DNA of 12,094 nucleotides from CAZYAK01 sp964645935 (GCA_964645935.1 CAZYAK010000045.1:1-12094), one strand, 5' to 3'. Counted from the stretch's first letter, positions 6,736-12,094 are shown. Numbers and translations are program-made. Notes: a model not told the origin generated them from the sequence alone.

Positions 6736-6820
6736 GGACCGATGGGGACGAAGCCACCAACGGGACCGAGGAAAACGGCAGTACCTCGGCGCCATCGGCC
6801 CCATCGGTCCTCTCGGTCCC
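6736..6820. repeat. Interlocking GGACCGA-type inverted repeats between thrS and lgt
   Basis: GGACCGATGGGG (6736-6747) pairs perfectly with CCCCATCGGTCC (6799-6810), and GGGACCGAG (6762-6770) pairs perfectly with CTCGGTCCC (6812-6820). The order A-B-A'-B' allows only one fully, or a pseudoknot. On the minus strand, 6786-6820 reads as degenerate short repeats of the type GGGACCGATG. No T-run follows; it could end the thrS transcript or be a low-complexity repeat expansion. Confidence 0.6.
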
Positions 6821-6853
6821 TTCCCGCCAGTTCCTCCCCAGCCCCAACCTTGC

Positions 6854-6859
6854 TACGCT
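6854..6859 (+). promoter_or_regulatory. -10 element of lgt
   Basis: TACGCT lies 7 nt before the lgt ATG, so transcription would start at or next to the start codon. No convincing -35 is seen (TTCCTC at 6831). There is no Shine-Dalgarno sequence, consistent with a leaderless mRNA. Confidence 0.4.
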
Positions 6860-6866
6860 GTCACTG

Positions 6867-7790
6867 ATGTACCAGGCCATCGAGATTGGGCCGTTCATGA
6901 TCTGGTCGCGGCTCGCATTCATGATCATCGGCATCTGGCTCGCTGCAGAGTTCCTGTTTAGGCTCGCCAACAGCGCTAACCTCAGTTTGCAGCACTTCAA
7001 GAGCAACGGGCCGTGGTACGTGCTGGCGTTCCTCCTGGGCGGGCGCGTTCTTGCGGTGATCGCGCAATACCGCGTGTACCTGGGCGATCCGCTGCGCGTC
7101 ATCACCGTCACAGATGGCAGCTTCAGCTTCCTCGGCGGCGCCATCGGCATCGCGGTGGTGCTGTATTACGCCACGCGTGGGCACCGCAGCATCTTCCTCC
7201 AGTGGCTGGACGCGCTCGTGCCGGCCACCACGCTCGGGCTCATGTTCTCGTGGATCGGCGCGTTCCTGTCGGGCGACGCGTACGGCAAACCCACGGACGT
7301 GTTCTGGGGTATCACCTACGATGCCCCCAACGTTCGCTACGCCATTCCACTGCACCCGGTGCAGCTCTACTACGCGCTGTTCTTCTTCCTGCTTACGTTC
7401 CTCCTTCTCGTCATCCGCAAGCGTAGCAAGCGCGTGGGTGCGGAGACGCTCTTCGGCATCATCATCGGGGCGATGGTTACCTTTGGGTTCGAGCACTTCC
7501 GCGGCGACTTCTCCATTCCCGTGTTCGCCACCAAGGTGGACTTCATTCTGCTCGTCGCGCTCTTCGCGAGCCTTGGCATTTTCGCGGCCATCGAGCTCAA
7601 GCTCAGCAACAAATCTTTCTACCTGTATGAGGGCGCACTCGTCGCGATCACGGGCGGGTACCTTCTTGCGCGCCCGTGGCTAGAACTGGAGACGTACGAG
7701 TTCCGTGTGAGCCAGCTGCTGGCCGTTCTCGCGCTGCTCGCCACGGTGGTGTACGTGGTGGTGGAGCGGCGGAAGCATCCGTACTTTTAG
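6867..7790 (+). CDS. lgt: Lgt-family prolipoprotein diacylglyceryl transferase-like protein
   Basis: This 307-aa protein with about seven transmembrane segments follows the Lgt pattern; Lgt moves diacylglycerol from phosphatidylglycerol to the lipobox cysteine of prolipoproteins in the cytoplasmic membrane. Family segments in order are GGRVL (58-62), DGSFSFLGGAIG (83-94), LMFSWIGAFLSGDAYG (125-140), HPVQLYYAL (163-171) and FEHFRGD (208-214). R212 matches the conserved late arginine (R239 in E. coli numbering). However, the His of the usual FHGG motif is Leu89. The usual GRIGNF signature reads SWIGAF, losing the conserved Arg (W129) and Asn (A132). Fold is confident; canonical activity is doubtful. 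The C terminus is extended by two further membrane segments after residue ~240. Start ATG fits a near-leaderless promoter. Confidence 0.82.
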   Translation: MYQAIEIGPFMIWSRLAFMIIGIWLAAEFLFRLANSANLSLQHFKSNGPWYVLAFLLGGRVLAVIAQYRVYLGDPLRVITVTDGSFSFLGGAIGIAVVLYYATRGHRSIFLQWLDALVPATTLGLMFSWIGAFLSGDAYGKPTDVFWGITYDAPNVRYAIPLHPVQLYYALFFFLLTFLLLVIRKRSKRVGAETLFGIIIGAMVTFGFEHFRGDFSIPVFATKVDFILLVALFASLGIFAAIELKLSNKSFYLYEGALVAITGGYLLARPWLELETYEFRVSQLLAVLALLATVVYVVVERRKHPYF

Positions 7791-7802
7791 GCGGTAGGTT
7801 TT

Positions 7803-7863
7803 AGGATGTAGGACGTTGGTGCAGGGGATTGCTGCGTGCTCTACATCCTCAGTCCTACATCCT
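7803..7863. repeat. 12-bp inverted repeat after lgt
   Basis: AGGATGTAGGAC (7803-7814) is the exact reverse complement of GTCCTACATCCT (7852-7863). A third partial arm, CTACATCCTC at 7841-7850, repeats part of the right arm directly, so two foldings are possible. There is no T-run. It may be the end of the lgt transcript or a short dispersed repeat. Confidence 0.5.
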
Positions 7864-7899
7864 CCCATCTCGCCAAGTGGTTCTTCCGCGACCACGCGG

Positions 7900-7905
7900 T
7901 ATGAT
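7900..7905 (+). promoter_or_regulatory. -10 element of the gene at 7913
   Basis: TATGAT matches 5 of 6 of TATAAT and lies 7 nt before ATG 7913. This argues for 7913 as the true, near-leaderless start instead of the ATG at 7901 that lies inside the -10. The -35 is not evident. Confidence 0.45.
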
Positions 7906-7912
7906 CGTCCCG

Positions 7913-8257
7913 ATGTATCTCCTCCAGTTCTTCTCCGAGAATCCCGTCCTCCGCTCGATGCAGACGGGCTTGCTGCTCCTCGCGCTGATCTGCGTGTTCC
8001 TCGTGTTCTTTGCCGCACGCGACGCCATCCTCCGCTCTCGCTCGTTCTGGTTCCAGATGTTCGCGGTCGTCCTCTCCGCAGCCTTGCCGCTGGCAGGCTT
8101 CCTGCTGTATCTCCTCATCCGCCCCTCGCGCACGCTCCGCCAGGCGGAGACGGACGCCCTCGTAGCCGACCTGCACGCTACCCTCGTTGCGGCCCGAGCC
8201 AAGAAGAAGAAATCCGGCCCGGTCCCCGAGGAACCGCTGGAAACCGGCGATGCGTGA
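7913..8257 (+). CDS. Small two-helix membrane protein with lysine-rich tail
   Basis: This 114-aa protein is unknown to me. It has two hydrophobic helices (TGLLLLALICVFLVFFAARD and FAVVLSAALPLAGFLLYLLI) joined by a short basic loop (ILRSRSFWFQ). A predicted cytoplasmic tail follows, with a helical, charged segment and the run KKKK before an acidic end. The second helix ending PLAGFLLYLLIRPS resembles the PLLG..YLL.RP pattern in short two-helix proteins and in the N-terminal part of cardiolipin-synthase-like proteins, but no catalytic domain follows. In-frame ATGs at 7901 and 7829 are rejected because of the -10 at 7900. It sits in a run of four consecutive membrane-protein genes. Confidence 0.72.
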   Translation: MYLLQFFSENPVLRSMQTGLLLLALICVFLVFFAARDAILRSRSFWFQMFAVVLSAALPLAGFLLYLLIRPSRTLRQAETDALVADLHATLVAARAKKKKSGPVPEEPLETGDA

Positions 8258-8262
8258 AGGGT

Positions 8263-8290
8263 TTGCCCTCCTCAGTCCTTCCGCTACACT
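8263..8290 (+). promoter_or_regulatory. Promoter of the gene at 8299
   Basis: TTGCCC (8263-8268), 16-nt spacer, TACACT (8285-8290); hexamers and spacer length are identical to those of the thrS leader promoter. The start codon ATG follows 8 nt after the -10, so the mRNA would be leaderless or nearly so. Confidence 0.6.
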
Positions 8291-8298
8291 CCCGCTCC

Positions 8299-8712
8299 AT
8301 GTCGCTCATCTCCCTCCTCAGTTACGTCTTCTACCCGAATCCGGGTAACGCTTCGTACTCCAGCCCCAGCCAGGTCGTCTTGCTCGCGGTGTCCGTATTT
8401 CTCGTCGCTGCGTCGTTTGGCATTCGCGCTTGGCGTACCCGTCAACAGAACCCCATTACCAAAAAGCTCTCCAAGAGCTGGGCCTCCGCCGCCCTCTGGT
8501 TCGGCCTCCTCGGCGCTGTGCTCGTGGTCTCCCGCGTGGAAGGCATCCAGTTCCTGGCCATGCGCTTCACCTGGGTACTCTGGTTCACAGGCATCCTGGC
8601 CTACGCATACCTCCAGCTGCGGCTCTATCGCGCCAAGCACTACGAGGTGCTGCCCTCAGTGCAGGTACAAGATCCCCGGGACCGCTACCTGCCGACGAAG
8701 AAGAAGCGCTGA
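8299..8712 (+). CDS. Small membrane protein, about three helices
   Basis: This 137-aa protein is not recognised. Hydrophobic segments are QVVLLAVSVFLVAASFGI, ALWFGLLGAVLVV and FTWVLWFTGILAYAYLQL. A basic loop (RAWRTRQQNPITKKLSK) and a basic C-terminal tail (LPTKKKR) suggest that these parts face the cytoplasm. ATG at 8299 is chosen because a good promoter ends 8 nt upstream; in-frame starts further upstream would run through the preceding gene's end and promoter. It has its own promoter, so it need not be cotranscribed with its neighbour. Confidence 0.75.
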   Translation: MSLISLLSYVFYPNPGNASYSSPSQVVLLAVSVFLVAASFGIRAWRTRQQNPITKKLSKSWASAALWFGLLGAVLVVSRVEGIQFLAMRFTWVLWFTGILAYAYLQLRLYRAKHYEVLPSVQVQDPRDRYLPTKKKR

Positions 8713-8857
8713 AGGGAGGTCTATTGTTCAGCTTCCAACAACCATACGGTTGGACGAGCTGTTTTGCGTATGCACTCTTCAGAGGCGTGCCCCCAGGTTC
8801 CAAGAACGCTCGGTGTGGAGTGTGGAACGTCTTGAGAAAGCATCTTGTACAGGGAAA

Positions 8858-8886
8858 TTGACACGCCACGCTAAAGCGCCAACAAT
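8858..8886 (+). promoter_or_regulatory. Promoter of the gene at 8896
   Basis: A perfect -35 TTGACA (8858-8863), 17-nt spacer and AACAAT (8881-8886, 4/6). The ATG at 8896 lies 9 nt after the -10, again suggesting a near-leaderless transcript. The rest of 8713-8857 has no gene; I see only weak short palindromes, such as GTTCCA...TGGAAC around 8800-8834. Confidence 0.55.
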
Positions 8887-8895
8887 GCCCCTCCT

Positions 8896-9720
8896 ATGCC
8901 CCTCAAGCACTTCACCGAGACCGTCCTCATCGTCGTGCTCGCGTGCGTGACCATCCTCGCGGGCGTGCTGGTGAGCGTGTTGCCGCCGCTGCCGGGAGGG
9001 CTCTTGCCATGGGCGGGATTGGCCGTACTCACGCTGGCGTATCCCCTGGCGCTGTACGGGTTCCTGCGCCGCTTCCGCGCGGACTACGCGTTCCGCGTGC
9101 TGCACTTCGCTCCGTTCTTCCTCGCGCTGCTCTGGCTCGCATTTCAGCTGGTCGTGCAGCGCGTGCCAGCACTTCGCTCCGTCGCGGGCTTGTTGACGTG
9201 GGGGCACGGACTCGTTGCGGTACTCGCTGTTCTCGCGCTCATCGCCGCGTTCTGTCTGCACGTCATCCGCCGCCGCGTGCCGCGCCTCTCGGCACTCGGG
9301 TTCCTCGCTGCCGCGTTCGTCGCCTTTGTGGTGCTCAGCAGCCGCTTAGGGTGGGGGAGCGACCTCCGCACCCTCGTGGCGCGCCTCTCACTGGATGCCC
9401 CTATCACCGGTAGCGGACAGCTCGCCGTGAACGACGATCGCAACGTCTCGCCGTCCTCCGATGCCGCCGAGGAGGAGTGGCGCCAGAAGATTCGCGAGCA
9501 ACAGCGCCGCGCCTCTTCCGCCGGCCGTTCGTCGTCGGTGCAGAGCGGAGCCTCCTCGTCGCGTCGAGTACTGGCCGTCGCCGCGTCCTCGGCTCCTGCC
9601 CGCCCGCCTGTCACGCGCCTGCCGTCCGCCGGATTCGGCGCAGAGGGTCTGATTCCGCTCTTCCTGGCCGGCTACACCGGCGTGCTCCACCGTCGTGCAA
9701 AGCGCCGCATACACAGTTGA
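8896..9720 (+). CDS. Multi-helix membrane protein with Ser-rich linker and LPSAG tail
   Basis: This 274-aa protein is unrecognised as a whole. The N-terminal ~155 residues hold about five hydrophobic helices (for example ETVLIVVLACVTILAGVLV and LVAVLAVLALIAAFCLHVI). Residues ~180-240 are polar and rich in Ser, Arg and Ala (SSAGRSSSVQSGASSSRR), probably disordered and exposed. The C terminus has LPSAG (242-246), then a hydrophobic stretch (LIPLFLAGYTGVL) and a basic tail (HRRAKRR). That order (LPxxG, hydrophobic, positive charges) is the layout of a sortase sorting signal, though the fourth position is Ala rather than Thr. Its own promoter precedes it. The downstream eno promoter overlaps its stop codon. 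No sortase gene is in the window. Confidence 0.72.
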   Translation: MPLKHFTETVLIVVLACVTILAGVLVSVLPPLPGGLLPWAGLAVLTLAYPLALYGFLRRFRADYAFRVLHFAPFFLALLWLAFQLVVQRVPALRSVAGLLTWGHGLVAVLAVLALIAAFCLHVIRRRVPRLSALGFLAAAFVAFVVLSSRLGWGSDLRTLVARLSLDAPITGSGQLAVNDDRNVSPSSDAAEEEWRQKIREQQRRASSAGRSSSVQSGASSSRRVLAVAASSAPARPPVTRLPSAGFGAEGLIPLFLAGYTGVLHRRAKRRIHS

Positions 9721-9744
9721 TCGTGCTCAGGAGGAAGCTATGAT
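9717..9744 (+). promoter_or_regulatory. Promoter of eno
   Basis: TTGATC (9717-9722), 16-nt spacer, TATGAT (9739-9744). The -35 overlaps the preceding stop codon. The predicted start near 9751 leaves a ~23-nt leader. An AGGAGG at 9730-9735 lies inside the spacer and is too far from the eno ATG to act as its ribosome site. Confidence 0.5.
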
Positions 9745-9773
9745 GCCCGCGATCCGTTTCCCCTCGCTGTTCC

Positions 9774-11045
9774 ATGCTCACCGTTACGTCCCTCAAGGCC
9801 CGCCAGATACTGGATTCCCGTGGCACGCCCACCGTCGAGGTGGACTGCACGCTCTCTGATGGCTCCTTCGGCCGTGCGGCGGTGCCCTCGGGTGCCTCCA
9901 CTGGTAGCCACGAGGCGTTGGAGCTCCGTGACGGCGACAAGACGCACTACAACGGCAAGGGCGTCCTCAAGGCCGTGGGGAACGTCACCGCGATGCTCCT
10001 GCCTGCCCTCAAGGGCGTGGACGTCGCGGATCAGCGTGTTGTGGATGCCGCTCTCCTCAAAGCCGATGGCACCAAGAACAAGGCCAAGGCCGGCGCGAAT
10101 GCCATCCTCGGCGTCTCCATGGCCGTCTGCCGCGCTCGCGCAGCCTCGGAGAAGAAGCCGCTCTGGAAGTCCCTCGCGGACCAGTTCGGCACCGATATGG
10201 GCCAGCACGTCGAGCTCCCGGTCCCCATGATGAACGTCATCAACGGCGGCAAGCACGCAGACTCCGGTCTCTCGTTCCAAGAGTGCATGATCGTCCCGAC
10301 GGGCTTCAAGACCTTCTCGGAGGCACTGCGCGCTGGTGCTGAGGTCTTCATGCATCTTAAGTCGATTCTCGCTAAAGCGGGTCACATCACCTCCGTGGGA
10401 GATGAGGGCGGATTCGCACCCAAGGTGAAGGACTCGCACGACGCGTTCAGCATCCTCCTGCAGTCCATCAAAGCCGCGGGCTACGAGGGCAAGATGCAGC
10501 TGGGCATCGACTGCGCCGCCTCCGAGTTCCATAAGGACGGCGTCTACACGCTCGACGGCAAGGAAATGAGCTCGTCTCAGCTCGTCGACTACTACGTGCA
10601 GCTCTGCAAGGACTTCCCGATCGTCACCATCGAGGACAGCCACTCGGAAGACGACTGGGAGGGCTTCCAGATGATGAAAAAGAAGCTCGGCAAGACTGTC
10701 CAGCTCGTGGGCGACGACCTGCTCGTGACTAACGTGGAGCGCATCAAGACCGCCATCGAGAAGGACGCCGCGTCGTCGGTGCTCATCAAGCTCAATCAGA
10801 TCGGCTCCGTCTCCGAGACCGTCGACGCCATCCGCATGGCCCAGGAGGCCGGCTGGACGGCGGTCTCCAGCCACCGCAGCGGCGAGACGGAAGACACGTT
10901 TATCTCGCACCTGGCTGTGGGCCTGCGCACCGGCCAGATCAAGACAGGATCCCTCTCTCGCACGGACCGCGTCTGCAAGTACAACGAGCTCCTGCGCATC
11001 GAGGAGGAGGTGGGCGAAAGCGCGGCGTATGTGTCGCCCTTCTAA
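9774..11045 (+). CDS. eno: Enolase
   Basis: Enolase (423 aa) interconverts 2-phosphoglycerate and phosphoenolpyruvate in glycolysis. Family motifs run in order: LKARQILDSRGTPTVEV at the N terminus, SGASTGSHEALELRDGD (loop closing on substrate), MMNVINGGKHAD, the FQECMI glutamate and GDEGGFAPK (general acid/base Glu). Metal ligands follow in GIDCAASEF (Asp), TIEDSHSEDDWEGF (Glu) and LVGDDLLVTN (Asp). Then come LIKLNQIG (catalytic Lys) and SSHRSGETEDT with GQIKTGSLSR. All expected catalytic and Mg2+ residues are present; length is normal. An in-frame TGA at 9741 and the lack of other start codons fix ATG 9774. The stop codon overlaps the start of a 47-codon ORF (TAATG). Confidence 0.98.
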   Translation: MLTVTSLKARQILDSRGTPTVEVDCTLSDGSFGRAAVPSGASTGSHEALELRDGDKTHYNGKGVLKAVGNVTAMLLPALKGVDVADQRVVDAALLKADGTKNKAKAGANAILGVSMAVCRARAASEKKPLWKSLADQFGTDMGQHVELPVPMMNVINGGKHADSGLSFQECMIVPTGFKTFSEALRAGAEVFMHLKSILAKAGHITSVGDEGGFAPKVKDSHDAFSILLQSIKAAGYEGKMQLGIDCAASEFHKDGVYTLDGKEMSSSQLVDYYVQLCKDFPIVTIEDSHSEDDWEGFQMMKKKLGKTVQLVGDDLLVTNVERIKTAIEKDAASSVLIKLNQIGSVSETVDAIRMAQEAGWTAVSSHRSGETEDTFISHLAVGLRTGQIKTGSLSRTDRVCKYNELLRIEEEVGESAAYVSPF

Positions 11046-11188
11046 TGACGGGACCCCTCGAGCGTGTCCCGAGCCCGGACGATCTCGATCCGGAGACCGA
11101 AACCACTCTCCACACGCTCGCGGAACTGCTCGGATCTGACTCTAAGGCCGCCGAACTCCTCGGTGGCCTCCGGCGGTTGGCGCGCTAG
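11045..11188 (+). CDS. Small ORF overlapping the eno stop, 47 aa
   Basis: This 47-aa ORF starts at the ATG of TAATG, sharing a base with the eno stop, an arrangement typical of translational coupling. The product begins MTGPLERVPSPDDLDPET, is acidic at first, and ends in a probable amphipathic helix (LHTLAELLGSDSKAAELLGG) with a basic tail. No known family is recognised. A disrupted gene in the same frame begins four bases after its stop, so it could also be the first part of that damaged gene. Confidence 0.45.
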   Translation: MTGPLERVPSPDDLDPETETTLHTLAELLGSDSKAAELLGGLRRLAR

Positions 11189-11191
11189 CCC

Positions 11192-11494
11192 GTGCCGTCC
11201 GTGCCGCCGGGCTTCATCGCGGAGACTGAGGAGCTCCTCGCCGCGCTCCCTCCCGGACGTGTATCCCGATGAGGAGCTTCTCGAACGCTTGGGAGTGCTG
11301 CGCGCTCATACGCGGGATCACCATCAGCCTTATCGGCATCGAATGGCCGACGGCGGAGCTCGTGGAAGCCGTCGCGGTCTTCCAACACGCGGAGAAGGTC
11401 TTGGGAGAGCTGGCCCTCGTGCACGCAGGAGTTCGTCCGTGTGCTTCTGGAGGAGATCCTTTTCCAGTTCCCCGGCATCGACGCGGAGGCCTGA
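11192..11494 (+). pseudogene. Frame-broken gene, about 100 codons, three +1 shifts
   Basis: Sensible protein sequence continues across three frames. The first stretch is PPGFIAETEELLAALPP (to ~11254); the next is DVYPDEELLERLGVLRAHTR (from 11256). Then follow ISLIGIEWPTAELVEAVAVF and HAEKVLGELAL (~11320-11420), and last EFVRVLLEEILFQFPGIDAEA ending at TGA 11492-11494. Removing one base at each of three short runs (CCC near 11252-11254, GGG near 11313-11315, GG near 11431-11432) would restore a single reading frame. The product is acidic and helical, with no recognised family. Either real decay or clustered sequencing/assembly insertions explains it; all long genes elsewhere in the window are intact. 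The GTG at 11192 is a tentative start. Confidence 0.5.
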
Positions 11495-11567
11495 AGCCGG
11501 CATCAAGGCGCATTGCCGGTGTTCGGGATCTGCGGACCTACCATCCGATGCGCTCGAGCCCGAGTCG

Positions 11568-11816
11568 TCAGCGCCGCGCGGCGATCCACCGCCGTTTGAT
11601 CCATGGCAGGGAGAGCGTCGAGAGCACGTAGCCCGTGGCCGGCACCAAAGCTTGCAGCCAGAAGAGGGGGCTACCTAGGCTCCAGAGCAGTAGGCAGCCG
11701 ACCACGTACGTAATGCCCGCAATGCAGCCCCGGCGGGTGAGGCTGCATTCCCAGGCCGTATCCGCTTCTACCCGGCGATTGCGCTCCTGGAGCGCCTGGA
11801 GGGCTTCCTCGTGCAT
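11568..11816 (-). CDS. Small two-helix membrane protein
   Basis: This minus-strand gene encodes 82 aa. An N-terminal charged helix (MHEEALQALQERNRRVEAD) is followed by two hydrophobic helices (CIAGITYVVGCLLLWSLGS and ALVPATGYVLSTLSLP) and a basic end (IKRRWIAARR). TATCCT lies 6 nt before the ATG on the minus strand (11823-11828), fitting the near-leaderless pattern of other genes here, and no other start exists. It converges on the broken gene. The 73 bp between hold only a weak GCCGGCA/TGCCGGT hairpin (11496-11520). Function unknown. Confidence 0.7.
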   Translation of the reverse strand: MHEEALQALQERNRRVEADTAWECSLTRRGCIAGITYVVGCLLLWSLGSPLFWLQALVPATGYVLSTLSLPWIKRRWIAARR

Positions 11817-11822
11817 GCGGGC

Positions 11823-11828
11823 AGGATA
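11823..11828 (-). promoter_or_regulatory. -10 element of the minus-strand gene at 11816
   Basis: Minus-strand TATCCT, 6 nt from the ATG. A divergent -10 (TATACT, 11875-11880, plus strand) lies about 50 bp away. No clear -35. Confidence 0.35.
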
Positions 11829-11874
11829 CCGCGGCGCCTGCGGATCTCCAGTTTCGCTCGGGACGGTCCTCCCC

Positions 11875-11880
11875 TATACT
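11875..11880 (+). promoter_or_regulatory. -10 element reading toward the tRNA-leader repeats
   Basis: TATACT (5/6) on the plus strand predicts a start near 11887, about 78 nt before the first tRNA-mimic unit. No good -35 lies 16-18 nt upstream. It is the only plausible plus-strand promoter before the terminal repeat; a TTGACA inside the repeat itself (11951-11956) has no matching -10. Confidence 0.35.
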
Positions 11881-11944
11881 CCCGCGGCCGGAAGGGGAGC
11901 CCTGCACGGCGTCTTGCCAGGAAGATTCATGACACCGTCGGGTG

Positions 11945-12094
11945 GAGTTGTTGACATCATCGTCGGGACGTAGCTCAGTTGGCCCAGCCTCGCAGCAGCG
12001 AGGCGTCAGGAAACAATCGCAAGCGCGTCCTGGAAAGTAGAGTTGTTGACATCATCGTCGGGACGTAGCTCAGTTGGCCCAGCCTCGCAGCAGC
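11945..12094 (+). repeat. Tandem repeat, 95-bp period, running off the window end
   Basis: Positions 11945-11999 are identical to 12040-12094 (55 bases), so the sequence repeats with a 95-bp period and the second copy is cut by the window end. Each unit holds TTGTTGACATCATCGTC followed by the tRNA-like element. The unique part between copies is 12000-12039. That the repeat is exactly 55 bases and ends at the last base suggests a contig end at a k-mer junction. Confidence 0.85.
11965..12059 (+). ncRNA. Second tRNA-5'-end mimic leader element
   Basis: It opens GGGACGTAGCTCAGTTGG, the form of a tRNA acceptor 5' strand and D-arm but with a different acceptor from tRNA-Val. Then come TGGC (11980-11983), bulge CCA (11984-11986), apical stem GCCTCGC/GCGAGGC with loop AGCA (11987-12004), closing GTCA (12005-12008) and GGAAACAA (12009-12016). 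This is the architecture of the element at 123-213, with the apical stem changed on both sides. The D stem cannot close (no GAGC), and there is no anticodon or T arm, so it is not a tRNA. A partial third-of-kind copy begins at 12060. The tRNA it should precede is beyond the window. Confidence 0.6.

Noticed and set aside
6719..6961. Collagen-like Gly-Pro-rich open frame between thrS and lgt
   Set aside because: The Gly-Pro repeat comes from the GGTCC/ATCGG nucleotide repeats; the frame runs into lgt out of frame.
9740..9859. ORF starting at ATG 9740 with a well-placed AGGAGG
   Set aside because: It overlaps the eno start out of frame, its ATG lies within the eno -10, and its 39-residue translation shows no protein-like pattern.
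9738..10910. 390-codon minus-strand open frame opposite eno
   Set aside because: Antisense shadow; eno is unambiguous on the plus strand.
11929..11973. 14-codon ORF (MTPSGGVVDIIVGT) with AGGA upstream, ending in the tRNA-mimic
   Set aside because: Considered as a leader peptide. The second unit lacks the start codon, and the tRNA-Val element has no counterpart, so I do not call it.
11965..12039. Possible complete tRNA at the window end
   Set aside because: Only the acceptor 5' strand and D-loop resemble a tRNA; no GAGC, anticodon arm or T arm is present, so it is an element, not a tRNA.

Overview
The window is a compact, GC-rich bacterial stretch carrying single-copy housekeeping genes: tRNA-Val, a ComF-type phosphoribosyltransferase, rseP, dnaA, thrS, lgt and eno. 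Small membrane or hypothetical genes lie between them, and intergenic gaps are short. A threonyl-tRNA synthetase without a TGS domain, a shortened ComF, a divergent Lgt, many start codons 6-9 nt after a -10 element, and an LPxxG-type tail suggest a Candidate Phyla Radiation (Patescibacteria) lineage. The Peregrinibacteria/Peribacteria type is my best guess, from recognition only and not from a search.

Layout. Positions 1-213 (minus strand): a terminator, tRNA-Val(GAC) with encoded CCA, and a 91-nt upstream element that begins with a near copy of the tRNA's own 5' end. Positions 387-3690 (plus): comF-like, rseP and dnaA; rseP and dnaA overlap, and an inverted pair of DnaA-box-like sites lies before rseP. 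Strong hairpins at 3691-3764 separate dnaA from a convergent small membrane gene. Positions 4279-6726: a hypothetical gene, then thrS preceded by a threonine-rich leader peptide and mutually exclusive hairpins that look like a classical attenuator. Positions 6867-9720: an Lgt-family protein and three small membrane proteins, three of the four genes having a recognisable promoter or -10 close to the start codon. Positions 9774-11188: eno and a tiny overlapping ORF. Positions 11192-11494: a frame-broken gene. Positions 11568-11816: a small minus-strand membrane gene. From 11945 to the end: a 95-bp-period tandem repeat whose unit is a second member of the element found before tRNA-Val.

The most interesting signal is this shared element. 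Both copies start with a tRNA-like acceptor 5' strand and D-arm (GGG....GCTCAG.TGG). Both then carry a stem TGGC/GYCA with a CCA bulge and an apical stem whose sequence differs but whose pairing is kept, followed by GGAAAC. In the complete case the tRNA-like start copies the tRNA lying directly downstream (18 of 20 bases). I read it as a candidate tRNA-leader RNA family and do not recognise it as a described one. The thrS attenuator is the second notable system. Everything here is from reading the sequence; no searches or folding programs were run.
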